The notes under the pieces are model-generated. The model was given only the letters and a program-made list of their open reading frames with translations, was not told the DNA's origin and made no database searches. Below are positions 9,074-18,247 of a stretch of DNA of 64,000 bases, piece by piece; the first letter of the stretch is position 1, and every line of letters starts with the position of its first letter. The DNA is from Pseudomonadaceae bacterium (GTDB lineage: Bacteria > Pseudomonadota > Gammaproteobacteria > Pseudomonadales > Azotimanducaceae). The stretch lies in contig JANSWO010000005.1 in NCBI GenBank assembly GCA_024743435.1, positions 124,001-188,000 of the forward strand, given 5' to 3'. Made by a program: the position numbers and the translations under genes.

Positions 9074-10342
9074 GTGACTGAAAATAACTCGCCAGCGTCA
9101 GCCTCCGATTCTGCGCCCACAGACGCAACAGATGCTTCCGATCTACCCATGGGTGTCGCACTCACCCCGTTTGATGAGGCCTACCAGCAAGACCCCTACG
9201 CGGTTCTGAAACAGGCACAAGCGACAAACCGCAGCTACTTTGACAGCGAGTTTCGCCGGGTCTTCGTAACTGACCATGCTGCGGTGAAGAAAGTACTGCG
9301 CGACCGTGACATGTGGTCTGACCCCCGCAAAGCCTCCCAGGACTCTTTCAGCGCTATGTTTCGGCCAGATCAAAGGGATGACCAGCGCGAACCATCCATG
9401 CTGTTCCTGGATGACCCCCAGCACAAGCGCCTGCGCAACCTCGTCAACAAAGCCTTTACGCCAGCTGCCGTTGAGAAGCTGCGTCCACGCATTCGCGAGA
9501 TCGCACAGGAACTGGTGAGCGGCATCGAGTCAGATCCATTCGACATCGTCGCTCATGTCGCCGCTCCGCTGCCGGCCATCGTCATCGCGGAGATGCTGGG
9601 GATTGAAGAAGCGAACATAGCCAACTTCAAGGCGTGGTCTGACACCTCCACCGCCACATTCTTCAATCCGTTTCGGAGCGAAGACGATCTCGCGGCCGGG
9701 GCTGAGGCGGGGGCAAAGCTCGATGCGCTGTTCCGCGAGCAGATCAGGCTGCGCAGAGACAATCCGGGTACGGACCTTACGTCCGCGATGGTGTTAGCCA
9801 GAGAGGGTGATGACACGCTGAGCGACGATGAGATCGTCTCCCAATGCAACCTGCTGCTCGTGGCCGGCAACGTGACCACCACCGACCTGATCGGCAACGG
9901 ATTGAAAGCGCTGATGGAGAACCCGGCGCAGCTCGAGCTACTGAGGAGCAAACCAGAACTTATAGCCAACGCAGTCGAAGAGATGCTGCGCTTCGACTCG
10001 CCAGTGACTCAATCCGGCAGAATCGCCGACAAAGCCATGGAAGTAGCCGGCTGCCCCATTCACCAGGGCGGATCGATCAGCGTGTCCCTGGCAGCGGCTA
10101 ACCGCGATCCGCTGGTCTTTGAAGACCCGGATACTTTTAACATCGAGCGCGAAGATACCTCCCACCAGTCATTTGGCGGCGGCCGACACTTTTGCCTGGG
10201 TGCTCCACTGGCGCGGGTGGAGGCCCAAGAGGCTATCGCAGCCATACTGGCCAGGTTCGGCGCTCTATCGATGCACTCATTCGACTATCGCACGACACCC
10301 GGCTTCCGAGGCTTGAACGAGCTGTGGCTAGCCGCTCAGTGA
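9074..10342 (+). CDS. Cytochrome P450 (second gene)
   Basis: The 422-residue P450 has the I-helix LLLVAGNVTTTDL, the ExxR helix EEMLRFDSP and the haem loop FGGGRHFCLG with Cys near residue 374. It is soluble and of class I type, distinct in sequence from the P450 at 6010 and without the ET pair of its I-helix. The start is a GTG at 9074 with a weak ribosome site; an ATG at 9149 (MGVALTPFDEAY) is an alternative and would drop a low-complexity Ser/Ala-rich leader. Two P450s within 3 kb beside a TonB receptor suggest oxidation of an imported hydrophobic compound. The redox partner is not encoded nearby. Confidence 0.94.
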   Translation: MTENNSPASASDSAPTDATDASDLPMGVALTPFDEAYQQDPYAVLKQAQATNRSYFDSEFRRVFVTDHAAVKKVLRDRDMWSDPRKASQDSFSAMFRPDQRDDQREPSMLFLDDPQHKRLRNLVNKAFTPAAVEKLRPRIREIAQELVSGIESDPFDIVAHVAAPLPAIVIAEMLGIEEANIANFKAWSDTSTATFFNPFRSEDDLAAGAEAGAKLDALFREQIRLRRDNPGTDLTSAMVLAREGDDTLSDDEIVSQCNLLLVAGNVTTTDLIGNGLKALMENPAQLELLRSKPELIANAVEEMLRFDSPVTQSGRIADKAMEVAGCPIHQGGSISVSLAAANRDPLVFEDPDTFNIEREDTSHQSFGGGRHFCLGAPLARVEAQEAIAAILARFGALSMHSFDYRTTPGFRGLNELWLAAQ

Positions 10343-10403
10343 GGGATGCCCAGGGCTCGCAACTCATGCCGCAACATTGCCCAGCATTACCCAGGCGCGT
10401 CAG

Positions 10404-10895
10404 TTAGCGCGCCGCTGCGTTTGCTTCAAAGCGCATACCACCACCGTGGGCGCTCAGTTTTCGCGGTGACAGCTCGATAACCACTCGCTGCTCACTGATC
10501 GCTGGCCACGGGTTGTCACCCAGATATTTGCGCATGATGCGGGCGCCTACTTCACTGTCGGCTTCCGGGTAGATACGCACATCGCCTATGCCCTTCACCT
10601 GCCAGTGGCCCCGCTCGTGGGGCCCCTCGACAGGCTGCTCCGGGAATACGTACTCAACGCAGATGGACGCTTTGGGGTTCGCCGCCAGTTTGCGGACATG
10701 GAATTTGCCGGCAATGGAGGTGACGAAAAAACGCTCGTCCTCGTACAGAAACCAGCACGGAACCTGACGCGGATAACCCTCACCATCGACGAAGGCCAGA
10801 ACAGCGGAAACCGGAGCAGTGAGTACTCGGCTCACTTCAGCATCGTTCAGATCTTTCATCTGGTAACGGATCAGTTTCACAGCGAATTCCATCAT
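10404..10895 (-). CDS. Pyridoxamine 5'-phosphate oxidase-like split-barrel protein
   Basis: This 163-residue protein has the flavin- or F420-binding split beta-barrel pattern: an N-terminal helix, a first strand with AVLAFVDGEGYPRQVPCWF, then FFVTSIAGKFHVRKLAANP, where the Arg-Lys pair often contacts a cofactor phosphate. It is probably a small cytoplasmic flavoprotein oxidoreductase with unknown substrate. Two adjacent ATG codons (10895 and 10892) precede it and no strong Shine-Dalgarno is visible. The FAD oxidoreductase gene ends 41 bases upstream on the same strand, so co-transcription is possible. Confidence 0.78.
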   Translation of the reverse strand: MMEFAVKLIRYQMKDLNDAEVSRVLTAPVSAVLAFVDGEGYPRQVPCWFLYEDERFFVTSIAGKFHVRKLAANPKASICVEYVFPEQPVEGPHERGHWQVKGIGDVRIYPEADSEVGARIMRKYLGDNPWPAISEQRVVIELSPRKLSAHGGGMRFEANAAAR

Positions 10896-10936
10896 CGAGG
10901 GCTAGGCAGGGTGTCATCATGGCAGTGACAACCAGG

Positions 10937-12031
10937 TCAAACCAGCGAGACGATTCGTTCCGCCAGCGCAAGAGAACTCGTAAGCCCAGGCGATTCGATC
11001 CCATGCAGGGAAACGAATCCAGCCAGCCCATGCTCGCTGGCTGACAGAACTCGAAAATCCGCTGAGGGCTCTCCGGGCCCGGAGATCTTGGGCCGGACTC
11101 CAGTATAGGCTGGAGCCAGTCGGGATCGATCCAGGCCCGGGTAATAGCGCTCGATCGCCTCGGCAAACTCAACTCGACGGCTATCATCGAAGTCATAGTT
11201 CGGCGACTCGAGCCAACGCACATCGGGCCCAAAACGAACTTGCCCGCCCATATCGAGCGTGGCGTGGATTCCGAGCCCGCCAGGAACCGGCGTTGGGTAA
11301 ATAAGGTGGTTGAAGCGCGCACGACCCGAGTACGAATAGTAGTGACCCACGGCAAAATGCTGCGCTGGGCAGCCAGAACCAGCGCCCAGTGCGTTCCACG
11401 TACTCGCCGCATCAAGGCCAGCGCAGTTCACAAGCAAGCCGCAGCTGAGTTCATCGCCGCCATTTACCTCAATGCGATGATCCCCCGATGCGCTCACTTG
11501 CCCGCCCGTAACCTGGCTAGCCAGCGCCAGCACCCCGCCCGCAGCTTCGAGATCCGCCTGGAGCGACAGCATGTACTGGTGGGAATCAATGATCCCTGTC
11601 GATGGCGAGAAGAGTGCGCTTTCCGCACGGACATCTGGCGCTAGCTCATGCACCGCTGACGCTGTGAGGCGTTCGAGATCAGACACCTCGTTAGCTACGC
11701 TGCGCTGCGCGATCTCATCGAGCGCCTCCTCATCAGCACGGCTGCCGGCGACGATGAGCTTGCCGATCTGTCGATGCGGTAGATTGCGCGCGCGCAGGTA
11801 CTCATAAAGAAGCGCCTTACCACGCACGCACGCTTGCGCTTTCAGCGATCCTGGCGGGTAGTAAATACCCGCATGAATCACCTCGGAGTTGCGAGCGGAG
11901 GTCTCTGATCCTATGAGGTTATGACGCTCCAGCACGACCGTTTCATGACCCGCCATAGCCAGGCTACGGCCAACGGCAAGGCCAACCACACCCGCGCCGA
12001 TCACAACCGCATCGGTTTGCCAGACGGCCAC
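10937..12031 (-). CDS. FAD-dependent oxidoreductase, L-2-hydroxyglutarate oxidase-like
   Basis: The 364-residue protein begins with a Rossmann dinucleotide motif (VVIGAGVVGLAVG) and the DAO-family sequence ERHNLIGSETSARNSEVIHAGIYY, characteristic of L-2-hydroxyglutarate dehydrogenase/oxidase (LhgO/L2HGDH) relatives. SLHGIESPGLTSSLALA near the C-terminus is also typical. It likely oxidises a 2-hydroxy acid with FAD. The start is a GTG at 12031, nine bases after the stop of the M3 peptidase gene, so the two form an operon. AGG directly abuts the start, so translation may be coupled to the upstream gene. Exact substrate is inferred from family only. Confidence 0.85.
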   Translation of the reverse strand: MAVWQTDAVVIGAGVVGLAVGRSLAMAGHETVVLERHNLIGSETSARNSEVIHAGIYYPPGSLKAQACVRGKALLYEYLRARNLPHRQIGKLIVAGSRADEEALDEIAQRSVANEVSDLERLTASAVHELAPDVRAESALFSPSTGIIDSHQYMLSLQADLEAAGGVLALASQVTGGQVSASGDHRIEVNGGDELSCGLLVNCAGLDAASTWNALGAGSGCPAQHFAVGHYYSYSGRARFNHLIYPTPVPGGLGIHATLDMGGQVRFGPDVRWLESPNYDFDDSRRVEFAEAIERYYPGLDRSRLAPAYTGVRPKISGPGEPSADFRVLSASEHGLAGFVSLHGIESPGLTSSLALAERIVSLV

Positions 12032-12040
12032 CTGCGGATG

Positions 12041-14263
12041 CTAACCGTTGCCCTGCAGCAGCCCCTGGCTTCGCAGCAGCGCTTCGGGCGTTGCATCTCT
12101 CCCCCGGAACAGACGATAGGTTTCCGCCGCCGGTTTGCTGCCGCCAAGGCTTAGGACGGTGTCTTCGAAGCGCTGAGCCACCTCTCGAACGCCGTCAGAA
12201 TTATCTAAACCCACCTCTTCGAAGGCCGAAAACGCATCAGCCGCCATCACCTCAGCCCACTTGTATGAGAAATAGCCAGCCGCATAGCCGCCCGCAAACA
12301 GGTGCGTGATGGAATGCAGAAAGGAATCCCCAGGCAGCGATGGCATCACCCGAGTCTGAGCAATGATGTCCTGCTCCATCTCAAATGGGCTGCGGTTATC
12401 TCCGCTACCGGGAACTCCATAGCGCTCATGCGCTCTCAAATCCGTTTTGCCGAGAACGAGTTGGCCGAGGACCCCATTGCCGGCCATGTATGTGCGGCTA
12501 TCGATGATCCTGTCAATGGTCTCTCTATCGAGATGTTCGCCCGTATCGACGTGGGAAGTGAGTTTCTCGAGAAAGGGCGGGTAATCCATCCAAAACTCAT
12601 TGAATTGGCTGGCGACCTCCACGGTATCCCATTCAACCAGGTTGATACCTGAGACGCCTGCTTCCTCAACGCGGGTGAACATCAACTGCGTCAGGTGGCC
12701 AAACTCGTGAAATAGCGTCCGAACCTCAGCGAGCGACATCAGTGCAGGCTTGCCATCGGCGGGAGGTCTCGCATTCTGGATCATGAAACCCACCGGCAAG
12801 GAAGTCGGCATGCCGTCGGGTGCAAGCCGAGCCGAACGATCGACGACCGTATTCATCCACGCGCCAGCGCGCTTGGCTCCCGGGCGGGCATACGGGTCAA
12901 AGTAAAAGCCGGCGATTGGCTCACCATCGCGCAGCATTTGATAGAAGCGCACGTCCTCGTGCCACAGAGGCACCGAGCCATCCGTGACCTCCTCGAACGT
13001 CACGCCGTAGAGCGTGTTGGTCAGCTCGAACAATCCCTGCACAACAATCGGCAGTGGAAAGTATTCGCGTAGCGCTTCTGAGTCGTAGCCGTAGAGCGCT
13101 TGCTGCTGTTTCTCTGCCCAGTAAGCAACATCCCAGGGCTGCAGATCATCCGCCTCTGGCGCGCCCGCGGCGCGGATAAAGTCCACCAGCGCTGCCCTCT
13201 CTCGAATCGCGGCCGGCTTAGCTGCCTTTTCTAACTCTTCAAAAAGTGACCAGACCGTATCGACATCGGGCGCCATTTTCGCGTCCAGCGAGTAATCGGC
13301 GTAGTTTGCGAAGCCAACGAGAGCGGCAAGCTCCTGTCGCTTCTTAAGCATGGCCAGCAATATATCCGTGTTGTCATAACCGTCTGTGGTGCCGCGCGCA
13401 CGAAAGGCGCGCAGAAAACGCTCGCGCAAATCGCGGTTTTCGCCATTCTGGACAACAGCGTAGTTGACCCCGTTAACCACAAAATGCCATGGCCCATTTT
13501 CGCTATTGGCGCCTTCGACACCGTCGGACTTGGCTTTCGCGACAGCCATATCGAGAATGGCCTTCGGGACACCAGCCACCTCTGCTGCGGAGGTTGCGAT
13601 GACACGCGATTCTTTTTCTTCGGCAACGAGATTGTTACGAAACTTGGTGGACAGGTCAGACAGCTGGGTCGATAGCGCCTGATAACGCGCTTTATCATCT
13701 GCCTGCAGATGCACGCCGCTTCGCTCCATCGCTCGAATGGACTCGCTGAGAATCCGGCTCCGAGCCTCGGACAGTGACTGACCCTCTTCAGTTTCAGCCA
13801 ACGCTTTCATCGCGCCGTAAATCGCAACGCTCTGGCTCATATCATTCGCAAGCTCGATGTACGCCGGCCGCACGGCGTCATACGCTTGTTGCAATTCGTC
13901 GGAGTAATCAACCCCCAACAGATGACTGATGCGACCGATGGCGTTACCGAGACGATCATTCATCGACTCAAGAGGAACCATCAGTCCATCCCAGCTGACC
14001 TCGTGATTGCTTTCCAGTTGCTCGAATTCCCGCCGCACTTCGTCGAGCTGAGCCCTGACCCCCGGCTCGACAATCTCTGGCGTGATCGCGGGCCAGATTG
14101 GTAGGTGGGCAATGTGCCCGTAGCTGGTCGTGTCGGTAAGCTGCTCAAGCGCAGTCGGATTCATCGAGGTCTCCTGTGAAGACGTGGGCGCATGTGCTGC
14201 GCAGCCGACGGCCAACACCAGCAGCGAAGCTGCAAGCAGGCCGGCAGGGATGGATTGGTTCAT
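12041..14263 (-). CDS. M3 family metallopeptidase, lipoprotein
   Basis: The 740-residue protein has an N-terminal lipoprotein signal ending in LAVGC and the zinc-binding HEFGH motif at about residues 519-523 within LFHEFGHLTQLMF. The overall layout matches the M3A oligopeptidase/peptidyl-dipeptidase (Dcp) group. Dcp-like enzymes remove C-terminal dipeptides from oligopeptides. The lipobox predicts anchoring to the periplasmic side of a membrane, unlike cytoplasmic OpdA. It is first in an operon with the FAD oxidoreductase. Length is as expected and no key residue is missing. Confidence 0.92.
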   Translation of the reverse strand: MNQSIPAGLLAASLLVLAVGCAAHAPTSSQETSMNPTALEQLTDTTSYGHIAHLPIWPAITPEIVEPGVRAQLDEVRREFEQLESNHEVSWDGLMVPLESMNDRLGNAIGRISHLLGVDYSDELQQAYDAVRPAYIELANDMSQSVAIYGAMKALAETEEGQSLSEARSRILSESIRAMERSGVHLQADDKARYQALSTQLSDLSTKFRNNLVAEEKESRVIATSAAEVAGVPKAILDMAVAKAKSDGVEGANSENGPWHFVVNGVNYAVVQNGENRDLRERFLRAFRARGTTDGYDNTDILLAMLKKRQELAALVGFANYADYSLDAKMAPDVDTVWSLFEELEKAAKPAAIRERAALVDFIRAAGAPEADDLQPWDVAYWAEKQQQALYGYDSEALREYFPLPIVVQGLFELTNTLYGVTFEEVTDGSVPLWHEDVRFYQMLRDGEPIAGFYFDPYARPGAKRAGAWMNTVVDRSARLAPDGMPTSLPVGFMIQNARPPADGKPALMSLAEVRTLFHEFGHLTQLMFTRVEEAGVSGINLVEWDTVEVASQFNEFWMDYPPFLEKLTSHVDTGEHLDRETIDRIIDSRTYMAGNGVLGQLVLGKTDLRAHERYGVPGSGDNRSPFEMEQDIIAQTRVMPSLPGDSFLHSITHLFAGGYAAGYFSYKWAEVMAADAFSAFEEVGLDNSDGVREVAQRFEDTVLSLGGSKPAAETYRLFRGRDATPEALLRSQGLLQGNG

Positions 14264-14324
14264 GGTTTACTCAATTTCTTGCGCAAACTGCACACTCGGA
14301 TGGCTTGCCCGGAACACTCCAAGC

Positions 14325-14741
14325 CTAGGCATGCTCACGGTGCAGGCGCAGATTATAGATGTGGGTGAGCAACAGAATCATCGCTCCGATCAGCGTGACG
14401 GCCACTTCGATACGCCCGTGACCGAGAATTTCATGCAGGGCAACGCCACTCGATAAGAGCAGCAAGCCCACGATGATTCCTGTCGTTATCGCCCGGTTGT
14501 GGTGATGGCGCCAGGAAAGCGCGAGCGCCGCTAGCGAAATCGGCGCGGCGAGCAGCAGCATCCAGACATGTGCGGACGAGCCGAGCCAGCCGGTCTCCGC
14601 GAGTATCGGCACGCCGATAGCCACCACGGGCAAGACCAGGCAATGCACAGCACACGCAAAGGAAAGCCCAACCGCAAATCGATCCAACCAGCGACGCCGT
14701 GGCTGTGTTCCATCAGCTGACGCAGGCGGCAGGTCACTCAT
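14325..14741 (-). CDS. MerC-domain membrane protein
   Basis: This 138-residue protein has four hydrophobic segments and the MerC-type CAVHC motif near residue 31 at the start of the first. MerC proteins are inner-membrane mercury or metal-uptake proteins, but many MerC-domain proteins lie outside mercury operons and have no proven substrate. Its start overlaps the end of the Fur-family gene by eight bases, so it is probably translated by coupling and controlled with that regulator. A histidine-rich stretch (WRHHHN) between segments could bind metal. No merA or merR is nearby. Confidence 0.82.
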   Translation of the reverse strand: MSDLPPASADGTQPRRRWLDRFAVGLSFACAVHCLVLPVVAIGVPILAETGWLGSSAHVWMLLLAAPISLAALALSWRHHHNRAITTGIIVGLLLLSSGVALHEILGHGRIEVAVTLIGAMILLLTHIYNLRLHREHA

Positions 14742-15225
14742 TACCGATTAACTCGCATTCCGGACACACCCCGTGCAGTTGCATCTGCGCATTCGCAGCC
14801 GCCCGCGCCCACGCATCGTCAGCACAGATCTCAACGGAGCTAATCGCCGCCAGGCACGTGACTGTCGTGCAAGTTACGCAGACAAAATGCGCATGTTGGT
14901 GCGTGTGGTCGTGATCAGCCGACACAACCGCATCGGCGCTGGCCAGCTCATAGTGCGTCTTGCCATCGACGCCGTTGACAATTCGAGCCAGGCCGACATC
15001 GGCAAGCGTCACCAGCGTCCGATATACCGTGGCTGGGTCGCAACCGGTTGGGCCAAGTTGCCGCGTCGCGTCACTGCATGTGAGCGGCCGCTGCTGCTCG
15101 GCCAGCATGGTCAGCACCGCGAGTCTTGGACCGGTGCAGCGCAACGATGACGCACGCAGCAGGTCGCGCGCGTCGGGGTTACGCCCCGCACGTTTAGCTA
15201 CGTCGAATTGTTGATGCATTGTCAT
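14734..15225 (-). CDS. Fur/Zur-family metalloregulator
   Basis: The 163-residue protein has a Fur-type winged helix with the recognition helix ATVYRTLVTLADVGL, a His-rich link (HDHTHQHAHF), then CVTC and CPEC zinc-binding cysteine pairs. These features resemble Zur more than Fur, but which metal it senses cannot be fixed by eye. I chose the ATG at 15225; an alternative ATG is at 15219, and a longer frame to 15303 has an unconserved N-terminus. It heads an operon with the merC-like gene. A TTGCAA-N5-TTGCAA site lies about 120 bases upstream, between this gene and the B12 riboswitch, and could be its operator. Confidence 0.85.
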   Translation of the reverse strand: MTMHQQFDVAKRAGRNPDARDLLRASSLRCTGPRLAVLTMLAEQQRPLTCSDATRQLGPTGCDPATVYRTLVTLADVGLARIVNGVDGKTHYELASADAVVSADHDHTHQHAHFVCVTCTTVTCLAAISSVEICADDAWARAAANAQMQLHGVCPECELIGNE

Positions 15226-15339
15226 CGATCCAATTAACCCTCTTGCTAACCCTCTCGCGGGCTTTTTCAGCTCGGCCAGCCGGAAGCTGACGGGCGCCGT
15301 CATTACGGCGAGGGCGCGAACCCTACTCCGGTTATGCCG

Positions 15340-15364
15340 CTACTTGCAAGTCACTTGCAAGTAG
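15340..15364. promoter_or_regulatory. Palindromic tandem site, TTGCAA-N5-TTGCAA
   Basis: Two copies of the 10-bp palindrome ACTTGCAAGT (15342-15351 and 15353-15362) are separated by one base, and the whole 25 bp is itself palindromic. The core TTGCAA-N5-TTGCAA equals the reported binding consensus of Nur, a Fur-family nickel regulator of Streptomyces. It lies between a Fur-family gene and btuB. Binding is inferred. Confidence 0.45.
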
Positions 15365-15419
15365 CTCTTGCAGCCTCCGGCCAATTGACAGACCTCGCTC
15401 AGGAGGCGTAGCGTCGCCT

Positions 15420-15580
15420 CCCGACGGGCGCTGGCTTTTCAAGCCAGCATGGGAATCCGGTTTAAATCCGGGACTGCCCCCGCAACTGTGAGCGTAGAGC
15501 GAACGGCCAACGGCCACTGGAGGAGACTCCGGGAAGGCGGCCTGCTCGCTTCGACACGCAAGTCAGGAGACCGGCCCGCC
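15420..15580 (+). ncRNA. Cobalamin riboswitch
   Basis: The conserved core blocks appear in order: GGGAATCCGGT, then ATCCGGGACTGCCCCCGCAA with CTGT, GCCACTGG near 15513, GGGAAGGC near 15531 and AGTCAGGAGACCGGCC near 15561. Spacing suits the AdoCbl riboswitch. It lies about 220 bases before a btuB-like receptor start codon and should lower expression when B12 is abundant. The boundaries are approximate. Confidence 0.93.
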
Positions 15581-15803
15581 ACGTCATCCATCCTTCGCCC
15601 GGGGTGCGTCGAAGGTGCGGTTCTACCGATTGCGGTGACGATCGTCTGCGTTGCGGTACGCGGGGTTCTGGCAGACAGCTGCAGGCTCCAAACCGACTTC
15701 AACGCGACGAGACAAACGTCGCTGCCTCGGGCGCAAAAGCCTGGGAACAGCTCTTTCACACCACGCTCGCAGCAATCCCTGCGAGCCAGCGGGAGCTATC
15801 GCC

Positions 15804-17792
15804 ATGTATGGAATCCACCCACTATCGACATCAAATCTTCGTTACTCACGCGCGTCATTCACAGCCGCGTTTGCCTTTGCCGTCCTGACAGGCAACCCGC
15901 TAAGCGCGGCGGACGAAGCCCCATCACCGGGGCAGGCACTCTGGGAGGAGGTATTCGTATCCGCTGCCTTCGTGCCGACGCCCAGAGGCATCGCCGGTTC
16001 CGCCGTGAGCACTTTCGATGCGACCGATATCAACAATCGTGGCACCGTTTTCGCATCAGATCTGTTGCGTGAGGCACCCGGACTGTCGATAAATCGCTCT
16101 GGACCCGTGGGCGCCGTGACTCAGGCTCGCATACGCGGCGCTGAGGGTAATCACACGCTGGTGTTGATCGACGGTATCGAGGTGAACGATCCAGCGTTCG
16201 GGTCTGAATTCGATTTCTCCAGCCTGACGACCGGCAGCCTGCAGCGTATCGAGGTGCTGCGGGGGCCACAAAGCGCGCTCTACGGTAGCGATGCCATTGG
16301 TGGCGTCATCAGCATTACCACCCCGCGAGTCTCTGCTGCTCCGCGCGGAAATTTCGTCGCGGAAGCCGGCTCCTTTGCAACTCTGCGATTGGGTTCGAGC
16401 ATCGCAATTGGCGATGAGGAACAAGGCTTGCGGCTGAGCGCTGACCATCAGAAAACCGACGGCGTGGATGCTTCGCGCGTCGGCTCAGAAGACGATGGCT
16501 TCGAGGTACTCACATTGCATGGCAAAGGCTGGGCAAAGTTGACTGAGGCAGTCGAGGCGCAATTGGTCATTCGTTACAACGACAGCAGCGCAGATGCTGA
16601 TCGTCAGGATTTCGATTTTCCCTCAACACAAACCCAGGGCTTGATCGTGGATGCCAACAACGGCAATGACGCAACTCGACTGTACGCGCGACTCGGGTTT
16701 CAGGCTGAACAGGCGGATGGCGCACTTACCCACAACCTCGCAATTGACTTGACGGACACCGAAGCCGACTTCATCACGGATGGTTCGGTATCCGGGGGCA
16801 ACGACGGCAAGCGCGTAAAGATCGGCCTGGATTCAACCTGGCGGGTTGCTGGTGAGCGTTGGAACAACTTCTTCACCGCATCGCTCAATCACGAGCAGTT
16901 GGACTTCACGAACCGTTCAGCGAGCATTGCCGATGCCAACTATCGCGCAGACGATGAGCAGTCTTCGGTAACGCTGGCCTGGCAGGCCCTCGGCAGCAAT
17001 GCGAGCGCCGGCTTGTCGGTTCGACATGATGTTAACGATCGCTTCGACGACGCGACCAGCGCTCGCGCTACCGCCTCTTTTCGGTTTGATGCCAGCAGGA
17101 CACGGCTGCATGCGAGTATTGGCCAGGGAGTTACGAACCCAAGCTTCTTCGAGCTGTTCGGCTTCATTCCAAGCTCGTTCATCGGCAACTCCCGCCTCAA
17201 GCCCGAAACCTCTCTGGGCTGGGACATCGGTGTCGAGCAATCGTTGTTTGCTGGCCGCGCTCTACTGGATGTAACGCTATTCAGCTCGAGGCTGAACGAC
17301 GAGATTGCAACCGTGTTCGACTTCGACCCGGTTCTGGGCTTCATCTCCCGACCCGAAAACTCGACCGGGGCAAGCAAACGCCGCGGGGTTGAGGTCGCTC
17401 TTCAAGCTGAACTGAGCAATACGCTCGCATTGCGCGGTCAGTACACCTACCTCGACGCCAAAGAAAACGATGGTCAGCAGGAGCTGCGTCGCCCCCGGCA
17501 CACAGGCTCGCTCAGCCTGAGCTGGCGTTTTGCCGAGGACAAAGGCGTCGTATCTCTCACCCAGTTAGTCAACGGCGAAACCAAGGATTCAGAGTTTGTC
17601 TTCGCAACAGCAGAAGATCGAGTGACGCTGGACAGCTATAATCTGCTTAACATCGCGCTGCGCTATCAACTGACCCCCAAAATCGCCGTGTTCGTCCGCG
17701 GCGAGAACCTGCTCGACGAAGACATCGAGGAAGTGTTCAGCTACAACGCGCCCGGCGCTGCCGGATACGCCGGTGTGCGGGTAGATTTCTAA
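15804..17792 (+). CDS. btuB: TonB-dependent receptor, probable vitamin B12 transporter
   Basis: The 662-residue protein has a signal peptide, a TonB-box-like stretch (WEEVFVSA), a plug with GPQSALYGSDAIGGVI and a C-terminal beta-barrel ending in GVRVDF. Its length matches BtuB (about 600-660). The cobalamin riboswitch directly upstream is the strongest evidence that it imports cobalamin or a precursor. The ATG at 15804 has GGGAG upstream; the longer open frame runs back toward the riboswitch and is not coding. No btuCDF genes follow. The next gene encodes a small cysteine-rich protein. Confidence 0.92.
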   Translation: MYGIHPLSTSNLRYSRASFTAAFAFAVLTGNPLSAADEAPSPGQALWEEVFVSAAFVPTPRGIAGSAVSTFDATDINNRGTVFASDLLREAPGLSINRSGPVGAVTQARIRGAEGNHTLVLIDGIEVNDPAFGSEFDFSSLTTGSLQRIEVLRGPQSALYGSDAIGGVISITTPRVSAAPRGNFVAEAGSFATLRLGSSIAIGDEEQGLRLSADHQKTDGVDASRVGSEDDGFEVLTLHGKGWAKLTEAVEAQLVIRYNDSSADADRQDFDFPSTQTQGLIVDANNGNDATRLYARLGFQAEQADGALTHNLAIDLTDTEADFITDGSVSGGNDGKRVKIGLDSTWRVAGERWNNFFTASLNHEQLDFTNRSASIADANYRADDEQSSVTLAWQALGSNASAGLSVRHDVNDRFDDATSARATASFRFDASRTRLHASIGQGVTNPSFFELFGFIPSSFIGNSRLKPETSLGWDIGVEQSLFAGRALLDVTLFSSRLNDEIATVFDFDPVLGFISRPENSTGASKRRGVEVALQAELSNTLALRGQYTYLDAKENDGQQELRRPRHTGSLSLSWRFAEDKGVVSLTQLVNGETKDSEFVFATAEDRVTLDSYNLLNIALRYQLTPKIAVFVRGENLLDEDIEEVFSYNAPGAAGYAGVRVDF

Positions 17793-17816
17793 CAGCGACT
17801 GATCAGGAAACCATCG

Positions 17817-18230
17817 ATGAGTGAACGCGTCGAACGCGTAAAACTTGAATCGCCGTGCGTGCAGATATGCCAGTTGGACGAACGTTCCGGCTGGTGTATC
17901 GGTTGTGGTCGCAGCGGCGTTGAGATTGCCGGCTGGCTAGGCTTCGATGACGCAGCCCGGCGCAAAGTCATGAGCATACTGCCAACGCGTATGGAGCTAC
18001 TCGCCGAGCTTGCAGGCGATGAATTCGAAACCGAAAGCCAGATGACCACGGACATGGTCAGCATCAGCTGTCCTTACTGCGCCGAGCGATTCGATGTCAT
18101 CATTGACCCCAGTGTCTCAGAACAGAGCTATATCGAAGATTGCTTTGTTTGCTGCCGGCCGATAACACTCAGCGTTCGAGTGGATGCAGACGATGTGTCG
18201 GTAGACGCGAGAGCTGAGAACGACGCCTGA
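17817..18230 (+). CDS. DUF1289 and CPXCG-type cysteine-rich fusion protein
   Basis: The 137-residue protein joins two small modules usually encoded separately. Residues about 10-55 form a DUF1289 module (SPCVQICQLDERSGWCIGCGR), and residues about 80-125 a CPXCG-type module (ISCPYCAERF, then YIEDCFVCCRPI). Both use paired cysteines that probably bind zinc. The second has CPYCA in place of the usual CPxCG. AGGAAA precedes the ATG. It starts 24 bases after btuB on the same strand. The function of either family is unknown. Confidence 0.85.
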   Translation: MSERVERVKLESPCVQICQLDERSGWCIGCGRSGVEIAGWLGFDDAARRKVMSILPTRMELLAELAGDEFETESQMTTDMVSISCPYCAERFDVIIDPSVSEQSYIEDCFVCCRPITLSVRVDADDVSVDARAENDA

Positions 18231-18247
18231 CGCCTACGCAGGCGAGC

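Noticed and set aside
14325-14741. Mercury resistance operon
   Set aside because: Only a MerC-domain gene is present; merA, merT, merP and merR are absent and the partner is Fur-like.
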